From Gnomoniopsis sp. IMI 355080 (lineage: Eukaryota > Ascomycota > Sordariomycetes > Diaporthales > Gnomoniaceae), in contig JAPEVC010000150.1 of assembly GCA_027946555.1 (NCBI GenBank), positions 26,049 to 90,048 of the forward strand: DNA of 64,000 nt, written 5' to 3'. Below the pieces are notes generated by a model. It saw nothing but the letters and a program-made list of their open reading frames with translations. It was not told the origin of the DNA and did no database searches. Position numbers and translations under genes: made by a program. This document shows positions 46,310-58,613 of the stretch, in pieces (positions within the stretch are counted from its first letter, which is position 1; every line of letters starts with the position of its first letter).

Positions 46310-49300
46310 CTAGGACACCTCGGGTGGCAGATAATAGCCTTTGAACTGCTCCGCCTCATCCCATCCCAACTCACGCACGAGGCCCCAGCAGTAAAGCAAC
46401 AGATCAGGGAACCGCGTCGTCCAATACAAAAGATAGCCTTCTGGCAAACTGCCTACCTTCTTTTGCAACGCGTCGCTCATATCGAGGTAATGGTTTCTCT
46501 TGTTTCTCAGTGCCCGTAGCAGGTCTAGCAGTCGCGAACCCGTATATTTGCGCTGCTTTCCAAGAGAATCAACAAAATCCTTGTGTAGCTTCCCCAAGAA
46601 GTCACCTTTCGTCACGCCCGCCGCACCCGCCTCGAGCTGCTGAAGGGGCCATGAGGGTGGATCGCGCGGCTCGCGCTCGAACGCGTCGGATACATCGCAC
46701 AGGAAGAGGAGGCGAGTGCGAGCGTCCCAGAAGAAGGGGTGAGCCAGGATCTCCTTGGTCTTTGGGCGCTCCTTGGGATTGGCGCTGATCATCGTCTTGA
46801 TGAGATGCTTAGCCTCACAGCGATAGTCGCCTAGTACGTCCAGCCGGGCGAGACTGTAGGTAGCCTTGCGGATATTGACTTCCCGCATGTACTTGTCGCC
46901 GCAGTCGAATGGGTGAGAGCCCTGGGTAAGGACGTAGAAGAAGACGACGCCGAGGGAGAAAATGTCAATGGAGCGTGTTACGCGCCGGTGCGGCATCTCA
47001 GGGGCCTGGCTTCCGGGGTTGCCACTATGTGTCGAGCTTTCGGCAAGCATGGGGCCAGTGTTGGTCGGGGAGTCATCATCCTGGAGGAGCTCAGGTGCAC
47101 GCCAGCCTGATGTTCCGGCAGCGTGAGCAGTAGTGGCGCCGAAGGAGGATTGTCCGCCCTCGAGCTTCTTACACAGACCGAAGTCTGACACCAATATACG
47201 TGGGCGATTAGTCTTGCGATCCATGGTAATCAGAATGTTCTGAGGCTTCAAATCGCGGTGTACTGTAAAAAGGTCAGTAAGGAGCGAAGAGCGCGAAACA
47301 CTATGAGTATAGAGGGGTACCTACCAATCTGCAACGAGTGCAAGTGATCCAAACCCTTGGTAATTTGCTTGAGGACAGCCAACGTATCCTTGGCACCCGC
47401 GTCCGCCAACTGTCTAAATTGCGACGGCTTCTCCATGACATCGGCCAGGGATGCTTCACAGAGCTCCAAGGCGATATATATGAAGTTACCACGCTCCAGC
47501 TGTGCGAAATACTGGATGACGTTCTGATGCCGATCAACCTCGCGGAGAAGTCTAGTCTCTTGAGAGGCGATGTCATAGAAATCCCGCAGCATTCGCTTCA
47601 CCGCAACAGGTCTGTCCTGCCACTTTCCTGCGTAAACGACAGTACCGTTGCTGCCCGTACCGAGCTGTTGATCCTCATTGACCTCTAGACTGTCGTCGAT
47701 CCGGAGCGTTGGGTTCGATACTTCGTCTACCTCGTACGGTAAGGTCTGGATATTTGGCTCAGGGCCCTTGGCACCGCGCTGTCCAATGTTCTTTGCAATA
47801 TCCACAGCTTCCTCCACACTAGTGCCAGGGCCATCACCGATGGACGCTTCGGGGCTGACCTTCTTTTTCTTGTGATTTTTGCCTCCTCTACGACCCCGGT
47901 GATTCTTCTTCTTCTTGACCTCCGGTCCATTCGCTTCCTCCAAAGGAGCAGCCTGGGCCGGCTCCACATCATCTGCCACCTGTTCCTGGGGACCGACTGT
48001 GGGAGCATCAACAACTTCGGGAGGAGGGACATTGGCATCCCGAGAAGAGGTTTGCTCTTCCACTAGCTCCTTCACTTGGGGCTCTTGGACATCAGATTGC
48101 TCATCCGGTAGGTCGTCATCCATATCGATGTCGTATCCGCGTTGTTTGAGAAACATCTTGGCAGCCTTGAAGGCGTCCTGCCACCACTCCCTGATGCGAC
48201 GATTCAACTCTTTTCTGTACACTAGGACAAGAACGGAACAGATGATGATGATCAGCGGGTTCCTGATCAGATCCACGGTGTAGTTAACTGCATCTTGGGG
48301 TAGGTTTTTGACAATATTGATGACAGTACTGCTTGGGTCGGGTGCGTCAATAGCAAGAGTGGGATTGTCCGGACGATCGGCCTCGTCCAGCTGCTGGACC
48401 GAGTCTGCAGATCCTGGCAGACTTGGGAAGCTGTGCTGTCCAGACCTGGAAAAGGTCGCGTCCAGGGTGTGTTGGCCAACCAAGGCCCTTGAGAGCTCGG
48501 CCGAAGTCATTGGCACGTCCATCTCAAACCATTGAGCTTGGTTGATCAAAGCTGGAGGTGCGAGAGTGATGAGCGGATACGCTCGACCGGACATGGCATA
48601 CCAATTTCCATCGGTCTGGTTGAGGAAAATCTTCTTGTCTCGTCCATTCTCGTCCTGATCGATTACTGGCGGTGGCGGTGGTTGAGGTAGCGCAATGAGG
48701 AGCGAGTCGTTGTCCTCGCCATCATAGTTGGAGCCGGCTGGTCGCATAATATCGAAGGCTTTGGCAATCGGACTAGGTAACTGTGGTGAAAAAGCTTGGG
48801 ACCGGCCACGAACTGAGCGGCCTGACTTCGAAATATAATTGAACGCATACGCCTGACCGTCGTGTTGACTGGTAATGTAAATATTGTCCTTGGTCGAGGA
48901 GTACTGGCGAAGGAGATCTTGGTCAAACACATTTGGGCTCCATTCCGAGAACTTTAGAGTCGCAATAGGGAAACCGCGGGTGCTGGAGATCCCCACGGTA
49001 TACTCAGTGCGACCTAGAGTAATGGTAGCCGAACACTCCTCGGCATCCACGCCTGCAACGAGATCTTGAGGACGGGCGCAAGTGAGATCCTCTGCAGCGG
49101 TGGCAGTGGGGCCATGCCACTGGATGGCCCGGCCGCTGGCAGCATCCAAGGTCATGAGGGTTGTTTTCTTGTCTCCAGTGTAGATCAGGGACAGGTCGTC
49201 ATTCTTGTAGGGACCAAAGTCGTCAACCAGCTTCTTCATGCTGAGGCCCGTGTATACCAGGCCCTTGTCAGCACCGGGAGCCCACATGTAGATCTGGCCG

Positions 49301-50028
49301 TCTCTGGTGGGCTCAACAGCCCAGATAGTCTGGTCAAGAGGAGTAAAGTCTTTGTCCAGGGCAGACTTGTTCGCCCTGTGGTGAATGGTCTCCACCATCG
49401 GTTTGTCAAGAATCATGTGCCATCGCTGCTTTCCGGTCTGACGGTCGGCAGCATAGAGGTCCCCATCGATGGTCGCCAAAAGCACAAAATCCTCAACTTC
49501 CCAGTCTTCCAGTCGCCTGGAAGGCGGGGCTACAACGGAAAGGTCCGGAGCCGTAGCAGAGGAGGCGCTCGCATCGTGAGATACAATGTCGTTATAAGTG
49601 TCCAATCCCTTTCGATAGTCGACAGACTGGAGAGAATCGGATTCGGGTTTGGTGTAGGTGGACTTCCTTCGCAGGGCCGCTTCAGGAGTCTTGATGAGGT
49701 CGTGGGGAGAGTTCGTCAAGTCATAATTGTGTGGCAGCGCAGTCGCAGCAAGATTGCGGTTCACACGGTCACCCTCGAGGGGTGAAGATTGCTTGTTGTC
49801 GCGGTCGCGGTCCCGGTCCCGGTCGCGATTCGAGACATGGTCGGCGACTATTGATGGAGAGGCGATGGTATGTGGATGAGGGTATGCATGCGAGTCAACG
49901 ACTTGTTGCTGATGAAAGTCGGCGGCATCGACGAAGGGGGCGAAAGGCAAGAGAATGGCAACAAAGGCCCAGAGCTTCTTTCTTTGATGGACATGCCGTC
50001 CCTCGCCGTGGGGAGGCCGTCGCAGCAT
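46310..50028 (-). CDS. ire1: Ire1 unfolded-protein-response sensor kinase/endoribonuclease
   Basis: Type I ER membrane protein that senses unfolded proteins, then splices the HAC1/hacA mRNA through its RNase domain. Exons 47325-50028 and 46310-47262 give 1218 residues; the intron (47263-47324) splits the Val codon just before HRD. Order: signal peptide (to about 35), lumenal propeller-like domain including DGDLYAADRQTGKQRW, a single membrane span near 586-603 (NPLIIIICSVLVLVY), and a basic linker near 695-715 (KKKKNHRGRRGGKNHKKKK). The kinase begins with LGTGSNGTVVYAGKW near 786, then VAVKRM, HRDLKPQNILI at 903-913 and SDFGLCKKL, and is followed by an activation-loop insert. The C-terminal KEN RNase domain is about 1085-1218 (KLHKDFVDSLGKQRKYTGSR, LRNKRNHYLDM, YLLYWTTRFPDLLLYCW). 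The lumenal start carries an NRDRDRDRDRD run. All catalytic motifs are intact. Confidence 0.95.
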
Positions 50029-52581
50029 CCTGTTGTGGGCTTGCGTTTAGGTGTTTGGAGGAATAATCGACATTGGATTATTCCTGAGAAAGTGGGATAA
50101 GCCCACGAACTTTGTGGGGGTTCGCCAGGGTGGAAACCTCCGAGTAGTCGGTGAGGACCGTGGGGACGGCGGTGGGTATGAGAATGCAAGACGAAGACAG
50201 GAGGGGTCGTCTCAGCCCATATGCTCGCCTCGAAGCGTATGAGGATGGTGCTAAGGGATGAGGTATGGTCTTTTTGCGGCGGAGAGGTTGTCTGAGGATG
50301 ACGCTGGAGAATCGAGAACGACACGCAAGGGAGACGGACGGAGCGGGTCGGTCGGTGGCCGTTAGGAGGACGGAAAAAGAGGTGGATGGAGAGGGTTGGC
50401 GTGTCGACGTTCGGAGCCGGAGCTGCGGCAGGTTTGCTTTCACAGCTGGTGCAGGTGAAAGGCAAGCGGATGTGGAGTCGGGTCAAAGAGGTTTGTTGGA
50501 CTCGGCCGACTCGTGTGGAGGCAGAAGCGCAGCTCTCTTGACAACCGGGGCAGCCGAGTCGTGTGGTCGTTCCGAGCGCAGAGAGAGGAGATGTTGGCTA
50601 CGAGGGTTCAATCAAAGTATCCAACGACCATCGCCAGGAACTACTACTCACCAATATGCATACGTGGAGTCGAAGGGTGTTGAGACTGGCAGTGATCAAA
50701 GGAAAAGAGACAAAGCACACGAGGACGGGGCCGTGTTTCCCGTTGCTTACAGGCCTCGTGTGGGTGTGTGTGGATGTCGTGAGTAGGGTGAGGTGAGGAA
50801 TGTTTGAGGTGCCGCAGTGACCTTGTCCCGGCCAGTTTTTGCTAGCGGCCGTTTATTGTTAGTGGCTCCCCTATAAACTTGGTGCAGAAACCAACAGACG
50901 GCAATGGACCCCACGACCCACACCAGCTTTCCGAGGCAGGGTCGAGATTCAAGTCTGGTCTGATTGTTGTTAAATGGTCTAGACTTTGTCGTCGAAGGAA
51001 ACCCGAATGCCTTCCTACACACAGGAATAGGTATCGTCAAGTGTTGCTTCATCAACTCAACACGTTGCTGGTCTGTGACTCGATCTCTCGGCATCTGCTC
51101 ACTAATTTAGTACTATTCACGCACGATCTTGGCCAGATAGACTGATCGTCCCGTCTGCCCGTTCGACAGTTGAATGCAACCACACACAGTGCCCGTCTTG
51201 CACCATCCTGACAGACATGCCACTATTTCTGGTGGCTGACGACACCCGCGCGACACACAGTCGACCGTCTGAAGAATCCACTTGGGGGGGGGGGGGTCAG
51301 CAGGCGACTTTGCGATCGGCACAGTGCAGAGTGCCTGCCGTCTCCAACAAAGAACGGCCATGACCTAACAAGAAAAAGACCCTTGATTCAGCCACAATAC
51401 GCAGCTCGCCATCTTCTCGCTAAACGCACAAATCGTCGCATCCAATCCTCCAGGATCAGCAGTCCGCCATGGCGCGCAGACACCAACAGATTCAGATGAA
51501 TTCTCCCCTCTTAAAAAAACACATCGGATTTGATATTCCTCATCCTTTCCAAGTCCCCTTCCCTTCCCCTCCCCCCGCCCAGAATAATCTCGTTTCAGTA
51601 CATTCGCCGAGCTCCGCAGGTTTTTTCTGTGCTCCCAGCTTCTAGCTTCTAGCCTTCACCGTACAGCGGCCATGCTGCTAGGTAAGTATTTTCGCCTCAC
51701 CGATAGTCACTGCCCCCGAACGACTGGCCACGAGTTGAGAGCGGCATCAGTTCATGCTCCCCGGTCTCCACTCGCCGAAACCCCCGCTACCCCGGCGAGC
51801 TTTGCGGTGGCAAGAAAACCGCCCTGGGACCTGCATATCTTTGCCGAGTGATAGCATACGAACCCCGGATCGGCACTCTGCAAGGGGTGAAGGGGTGCAT
51901 GGCTAGTCTTGCTCCCTGTTTGATCTCAAGAAGTGTTTAAAAGAGTAATGTCGTGTATCGAATGTGATTTGTCTGCCCTAGTGTAGTAGGACTTTACGCC
52001 ATCGAATTGTGTAGCCATTCGCTGTACAGCGTCCACACTAAATTACACTGCAGGGTTTCACTCTACACCATTTGTCCGTCTGGGCAAACCCCAATTCACG
52101 TGCCATTCCTGAACCGCCACAGCCTCACTGTTCGTCGTCGAAATATCAGCTTGTGAAACGCTGCCAGAAACTCATTGTATGCTTCACATCATACGTATTT
52201 GGAAGCTGCAGACCATCACTTGGGGCGTTTCGGGACCAGTGCGGTACCAAGGTACCGTGGGATCAGGTGTTGAAAAGGTGTACGCAGTAATAAAGTCCGA
52301 CCTCGGCTCCGAAAGTTCGGCCCCCCTTTCCACCAAATATAGTAGGCGGTCAATCTGCCCAACTCCACGGACAACGTCAGCTCGTGGTACACACACATAC
52401 ACAGCCAAACAGCTTATCATAGTAATGTCGGAAGATCTAGCCTTCGAATATTTGAAACTTTGAGTCTGCGACTCACGTACGTCCCGATAGTCTTATGACG
52501 TTAATTTCAGGAGCCTTGTTGAAGTGCGGCTAATCTTCACGGCCAGGCGGTGGCTGACATACGTCCATGCCGTAGACTTCT
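50029..52581. other. ire1 upstream region and gene-poor DNA
   Basis: About 2.5 kb. The first part is the ire1 promoter and leader. A run of 13 G is at 51284-51296. At 51560-51680 a pyrimidine-rich stretch ends in an ATG at 51672, followed after four codon-phase bases by a good GTAAGT donor. This looks like the promoter and first mini-exon of a plus-strand gene whose body I cannot find. Nothing else is supported. Confidence 0.4.
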
Positions 52582-53871
52582 TTACCACCACGAATGCGTC
52601 AGCACATCTTCAATACTCACCCTCCGAGCAGGGTCTAGCCGCGTCATATTGTAGATCATGTCCTTGGCCTGCACAGTGAGATCCGACGCATTAACCACCG
52701 GCCAGCGCTCGAACCTGCACCCGGGGTCCTCCTCCGCTTCTGTTTCTGCAATCTCAGAGGCCGCTCGAAACAGGGTGCTCCACGTCGAGTCGTCGACATG
52801 CCTTAGCAAGCCTTCTGGAAGAGGGCCAAAGTACATGAAGTGGCGGACAACTATCTCCTGCTCGGGTGGCACACCATTCTCTTTCAGTGCCCTGATGGAC
52901 TCATTATCCAGGATGATCATATCGCCTCCTCTGAGGCCGTAGATGCACTGAGGATGGAGCTACGTGTCAGCTCCGCCCAGTCATCAAAACTCTGAATGGT
53001 AGACCAAGTTGGAAAATACTTACTACCAAACCGAGAGAAAACACATCCGATGCTTTGGCAACGCCCTTTCCACTCTGCCCTTCTGGGCTCCGCCACATGA
53101 CGTTGCCAACTGCATGGGCTGACCGAAGCGGCTGGTCATCGATCAACTTCAGGGCAAGGTCAAAGTCGCCTAAAGCCACCTTCTGGACCGTGGGCCTGCC
53201 TTCTTCATCATGAATCCAATCGACCAAAATGTTGTCAGGCTTTATGTCTGACATGTAGGTCGAGATGTCAGCAATGATATGCCCAAGCAAGAGATGGTGG
53301 ACAGGCATGACTGACCGATATATATCCAGTCTTTGCTGTGAAGTTCATGGACAGCCTCTGCGGTGACTCGTAAGATCTTTTTAATTTCCGCGGACGGAAA
53401 GTCCGGACAGTCCTTCAAGAGTGCCAGGAAGGTATGTCTGTAGTACTCGTACACCAAGATACGTTCCCTCTCGTCGTAATCAACGTGCATGCGAAGGCGA
53501 ATACTAAAGGGGAACTCTTGCTTCATTTCCTGCGAGAGATGGAAGAATGAATCAGATACTCGCTTGACAACAAATGATTGTTCTTGGAATCTACGTGACG
53601 TTTTTAATTGTCAAATCGAACTGAGAAATAGGGAGGCTCAAGTCCGAACGCACTCTGCTCGATATATGTTCAGTTCTGGATTTGGAGACCACTTCCGAAG
53701 AACTTCTTTTTTGGCATACTCGCGACCGGATTGCCCCCTCACAATAGAAGATATGCTTCGAGAGAATGTCTGGTCAGGGCTTGCCCTAATGAACGTAGCT
53801 AGAGATTGTTGGCGAATTCGTGGCCGTGCCAAAGATGCAAGTGTAGTTGCGAGAATATCCCGCCGTGCCAT
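52582..53871 (-). CDS. Divergent protein-kinase-like protein, possible 3' frameshift
   Basis: Exons in coding order: 53654-53871, 53316-53590, 53024-53247 and 52582-52947 give 360 residues, all in frame. The N-terminus (MARRDILATTLASLARPRIRQQ) is Arg-rich without acids, like a mitochondrial presequence. The fold is recognisable: FVVKRV supplies the ATP-site Lys (Lys82); WIYIDIKPDNILV is the catalytic loop (Asp165, Asn170) with YID in place of HRD; and LGDFDLAL has DFD instead of DFG. No Gly-rich loop is seen. VMWRSPEGQSG and SDVFSLGLV are the activation and F-helix segments. I recall a fungal family with this layout (YAKKxVLRKWSPNPELN, VMWRSPEGQ). The frame ends after HSWW. The next frame continues as KEVYGMDVCQPPPGRED for 17 codons, which suggests a 1-nt insertion. 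Kinase activity is uncertain. Confidence 0.75.
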
Positions 53872-54387
53872 GTTTGTGGTTGAGAGGTATGTTCCTTCTA
53901 GCGGGAAAGTGTTTGGACCAGGTTGGTGCAAAGCAGGACACTCTAATTCAGGCGCTTAAAAATAGCCGCGCCCGAAGATTGTGTACCCAACTATATTCCA
54001 CAGACGACCCACCAGACATCTGCTGTGCCACAAAGTCTGTATCTTGAGATTGTGTGAAAAACAACTCCATAACGATCATGCTGCATGATGATGTTCACAT
54101 AAGCGCAAAGCTGTAGTGAGCCTAGCAAGAGTTTTCGCGAAGCGTCAGCATTTGGCCCACCACTGGTGAAGGCATCCATCGAAGAATCAGTCCATGACCA
54201 AATCCAAAGTATTGCAAATAGCACAACTCAGTACCTTGGTAGGTCTCAAGGCAGAAGAGAAGATCTGAGCTATGCTCACCCCACCTCAGGCTCCTTCCAT
54301 TTGAATGGCCCCTCTCCAGTATTCTCCCTAAAGCCGCATCCCTTAGGCCGCCAACCATCTCATTCCCGCCCTTCAATGTCCTTTCAC
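53872..54387. other. Intergenic, nothing supported
   Basis: Upstream of the kinase-like gene and downstream of the GH16 gene, both on the minus strand. Short frames here lack features. Confidence 0.45.
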
Positions 54388-55554
54388 TCATCCTGACGTA
54401 TATACTTTGATGGAGTTGAACAACCAGTAAACCTCCGACCACTCCTCCGGTCCTGCCTCCTTCACCCAGCTCTTACATGAGCTGCTTTTCGCACTACACG
54501 TCGCGTCCGCTGTCCAAGTATCCTGTGAACCAGCCCAGTCGCCGCAGCTAGCTAGAGTTAGCTCTCATCCAAAAACTCGGCAAGAGAGTATGTCCTCAAT
54601 GCCTCAATGACTAGTTCAAGGCAAGGGCTAAGAACAACTTACAACGTCGTGTCAATAGTGATCTTGTGATCAGCAAATCGCTGGTCGAAATCACACCCTC
54701 CAGCATCCGCGTTGCTGACAAATTGCACCAGAGGGGTGCCCAGCACGCTCACATCCAGCGTATCACCACCTAGCGAGCTCGGGATGGACGATCGAGATAA
54801 GAACCACATGCTGATGGCGCTCGACGTCCACTCCATGACATACACGCCGCCGCCAGCCTCATTGAATCCAGCGCCGTAGCTGGCCGTCGACGCGCCTTGC
54901 TGTTGGCACCCCGTGGAGCCCGTGCCTGGCGCGTTGCAGTCGGTGCCTGTAACGAAGGTGCTCGTGGAGAGCTGTGTGCCTTGGGTTACCTGGCAGGTGG
55001 CTGAGGTGTGGAGAGTCATGGCATTTGTGGTCTGGGAGTTGACGCCTTCAATGACTGCAAAACCGAGGTGAGTTTTGTGACCTCGAAAGGGCAGTGTGAA
55101 AGGACACGGAACGAAGAAAAGGCGGAGAGGAAAACGCAGACTCACTGTCAATCTCGCCCTTGGTCGGCCACGGGTCAGCCCACGTCCACAAACTCGGCCA
55201 GGCGCCACACGCAAAGGGCATATGCGCCACGTCCGCGACCAGCAACATCTTGTTATACGTCGCTTGGCTCTGTAGACGAACGGATGGCATGCCAGTCGAG
55301 TTCTGTCCCAAGGTGGTCGAGTTGTCCACGCCAATGTACACCTGGTTGCCGTTTACGACCTTGGCCAGTCCAAGGGACTCGGCGGCAGACTGCGTTTGAT
55401 AGGTGACGAAGCCATGCGTGGGGTCGGCCGTCGAGAAGAAGTCAAAGTCGGTGAAGAAGTTGGTGCTGTCGTAGGTCTTGGAGATGGTGTAGGATGTTGC
55501 AGAGGCCAAGGTGGTCAGGAGAGCGAGAGGTAAGAGCGTGGAGAGGGAAGCCAT
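54388..55554 (-). CDS. GH16 endo-beta-1,3(4)-glucanase-like glycoside hydrolase
   Basis: Secreted beta-glucan hydrolase. Exons in coding order: 55146-55554, 54643-55054 and 54388-54547 give 326 residues. Signal peptide about 1-19. The catalytic motif GEIDIIEGVN spans the first intron. It gives the ExDxxE signature with Glu134 (nucleophile), Asp136 and Glu139 (acid/base). ACGAWPSLWTWADPWPTKGEID precedes it, as usual for fungal laminarinase/licheninase-type members. The third exon supplies the expected C-terminus, FCGDWAGSQDTW...WSEVYWLFNSIKVY. It is easy to miss, because the second exon alone would stop at 54639. Its acceptor follows a CTAAC branch site. Substrate could be plant mixed-linkage glucan or fungal wall glucan. 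Confidence 0.9.
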
Positions 55555-58500
55555 GCTGTGAGGCAGTCAAGTAGCAATTAGGTCCAGATCAGAAGCTACC
55601 TAGGGCAGAGCAAAAGGGACGGTAGAAGTAAGTTGAAGAGACGAGATGATAGGAAGATATCAGATAGGAGGAGGAAGACGGTAGAACAAACTGAACGAAG
55701 ATCACGGCCAAATTTGCGAGATGGCCCTGGGATGAAAACAGCCACAAAAGGGAAGTAAGTCAATTCCAAGAACCAGCTGGAAAGATGCAAAGAAAGGCAG
55801 ACTGAACAAGTGGTCGCTAATCAACTCGTCGAGAGAGAAAGGGACGCGTCGGATACCAGCGCAACTCCGGTTTGCGAGATACTATAAGAGAAAGCGTACA
55901 GGAAATCTCATGGTCTAAATAGGTTTACGACTCTACAGATACCTTTCGCAACGAGCCGTTCTTCGATCTCATATGGGTTCCACTATCAGCCATACCTCCG
56001 TTGAAACAATCTGCACCCACCCAGGCCCATCACAAAAGACCTTCTCGATTCATGAGCTTGGCCATGTCGAAACAACATTGCTCCATGGTAAATCAAGCGC
56101 AGCCTTCTTCCTCGATCCTCGGTATCCATCACAGATAACGGCCGCGGTGTTTTCGTACCATGTGCCTGTCTCCACACGGGCAAGTCCACCAAAATTGGTC
56201 ACCCGTCAGAGTTTCAACCCCGGCCTGTCAGCACGCGGCTGCGTGGGTCCTTGTTGGACTGTTGGTGGGGAGTCGGTACAAGGGAAGGCCACGCGAGGCG
56301 GCTCGGGTCCACCCGCACGTCGATCCAACCTCATCTCCATGATGATCTGTCAGCCTTGCCTTCACGAGGATAATGGGGACAAATAGCTCATGAGCAAATT
56401 GTCTGGGCACGAGAAAATCCACATGGACGCGATCGAAACCCCCTTGACTTGTTTGACCTCGTTGATGACAACATTGTTTGCCAGTTACGAGAGCAGTTTG
56501 AATTTGTTGCACAAAGTCCGTCGGGTCGTTGGCAGTTGCAAAAGTGGATACGCATGTTCAGCTTCCTTCGAAACAGAAATAGTCTGCTATCCACCTGACC
56601 CACACCTGGTGCTACACTTTTTCTGGTCATCCAAACAGTGAAATGCACCCCTGGGTCGGACACAAGACTCATATAAGTACAGACCAGGGCCTCGGTCCAG
56701 GGTCAAATACCTGGTCGGTACATGAGCTGTCTCTGGTCGAGTAGAAGTGGGTTCCAGTCCCAATTCCAGTAAGCTGGACAGTCTCAAGAGGCAGTAGCCG
56801 TGACTCGGGACTGCATCGTTCTCTTACAAGGCAATGTCAATCTGCTAGAAGCCTAACCACCTTCTTTTTCCTGGTCTTTTCGCTGTCTCTCGCACTTGTA
56901 GATGTCTGCTTACAGTATCTGCTAGAAAAGCGATTGCCCTAGTCGTCTTATTGGTGGCAGCGTAAGACCCGGGACATTAGCCTAATACTATACATCAGCG
57001 ACTATGTAGGTAATATATACACCGGCTCCTCATTAGTCAAAAGCCAGTCTTGCACTTGTGCAGTCGCTATAAGGGGACAGGAGGGTCACTCCACGATGAC
57101 CTCTAAGTCCTTGTTGGGATCAAGGTAACGCCATTTTAGCGCCCCAGCACTGTGAAGGCGGCTCTTTTGTTGATAGACTACCTACCTAGGTACTGGTACT
57201 CACCTAGAATAAGTACCTAGGTATGTAGACAGGTTTGTCTCCCTATTACTAATACGACAGAGAACTTACAAAGGTCCTCGTTCGGCTTGATACTCCAGTT
57301 CTAACTTCAATAGGGTGGCATTCAGTTCGGGTTATCCCCTGAGGATCACATATACAATCACAGATCGCAGTCAATGCCTTCAATATTCATGTTAACGAAC
57401 ATGAGATGTGGTGGTCTCTCTTCATACCACGACTCGTAAGAAAGCGTTAATAGTGGGAATAATCTGAAAACAGCCATCAAAAACCTCTTCGTGGAGAGGA
57501 ACCACATAATGCTACAGCGGGAACCAGCCCGGCTGCTTGTTGCTAAGTTCTGGTAGCCCATGACTTCTCGATTGGAAGAGAAGATGATATGAGATGCAGC
57601 CATTAGTACATGAATTAATCACGCTCTGGAAAGCTTATTGAGCCGGCCCTTCGAGGGTTCAGTTCTCCATCAAGTTATACCTTGCTACCTAGGCACTCAA
57701 TTCCCTTTCGAAGGCCTTCAACCGTACAGAGTATAGTCAATCAATAACAGCAGTAAGTATCAACACCCATTCCTTGAGCTGAAACTATGTGGACAGCCTC
57801 CATTGGATTTCATTTGGGTTGTTTCTCTCGTCATTGCCCGTTGGGCGATCGGGCATTCGTGCCTCCTCGGGCCCCAAAACATCAATGCCGATGTACCCAA
57901 CTGAGTACTTCTGTATGCATATTCGTAACGGAAGTGCTGCAGATTTTCTTATAGCGTGGATGTGAACTCCCAATCAAAACTCAATCGTGCTCTGAGAGAA
58001 GACTCTAGACCCAAGCGGTGAGTTAAGGGGGTCACCGCAAACTACCGGCATGAATTTTGGTGCACGTCGCTGTCAATGGATCCGTTGACATGAATGCTAA
58101 CCATTTCGCATTTCTCGCACTTCGCACAGGCTTTACATACCTAAGTCGGTACCTAGTGAGGAGCTGGGCACTGCGAGGCTGCAATGGACCGCACTGTGCA
58201 CAATAACCTCACCGTGTTGCAAGGCAACGCGGCTCACCGGCTGACGCGGGCAAGCCGCCTAACATAGAAAAGCACCAGACAATCTCGTGTCAGAACCCGA
58301 ATTACGCTTGGAATTCATGAGTAAGATCCTGATTACGCTTCGGGTAGGGCAAACTTGTGGCCCCTTATGATCGGGATCTCACACTCAGGATTGCACAATT
58401 GTGCAGGCGAGGGGCGTCGGGGCGCGGTTGTGCGTGTGCGTTCCGTATTCGTACCTGTGCCACAGGAACGACGCGACAGGGCAATTAGTCCTTAAGTATA

Positions 58501-58613
58501 AAATAAGCGACCACCGGTGAGTAGGAAATGATCTTACCAAAACAATACAACCCTATCTCTATGAACAACCCTACCTTGAATACAACGCGCTAAGCTTTTC
58601 CCTTGTCGCAAAG
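55555..58613. other. 3-kb gene-poor interval
   Basis: Contains the GH16 promoter side and the HET/C2H2 promoter side. Two ACCTAGGT palindromes lie 31 bp apart at 57184-57191 and 57215-57222. Frames at 55973-56386 (plus, 137 codons) and 57358-57603 (minus, 81 codons) show no domain or composition that would support them. Confidence 0.45.
58497..58505 (+). promoter_or_regulatory. TATA-box candidate for the HET/C2H2 gene
   Basis: TATAAAATA 109-117 bp before the start codon, the best TATA match in the window. Confidence 0.45.

Noticed and set aside
49066..49785. 239-codon plus-strand frame opposite ire1
   Set aside because: Antisense shadow of the Ire1 lumenal domain; no independent motif.
49848..50486. 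212-codon minus-strand frame overlapping the ire1 start
   Set aside because: Pro/Ser/His-rich out-of-frame reading of the leader and signal-peptide region; ire1 itself explains this part.
55973..56386. 137-codon plus frame
   Set aside because: No domain or signal peptide, unremarkable composition; probably chance.
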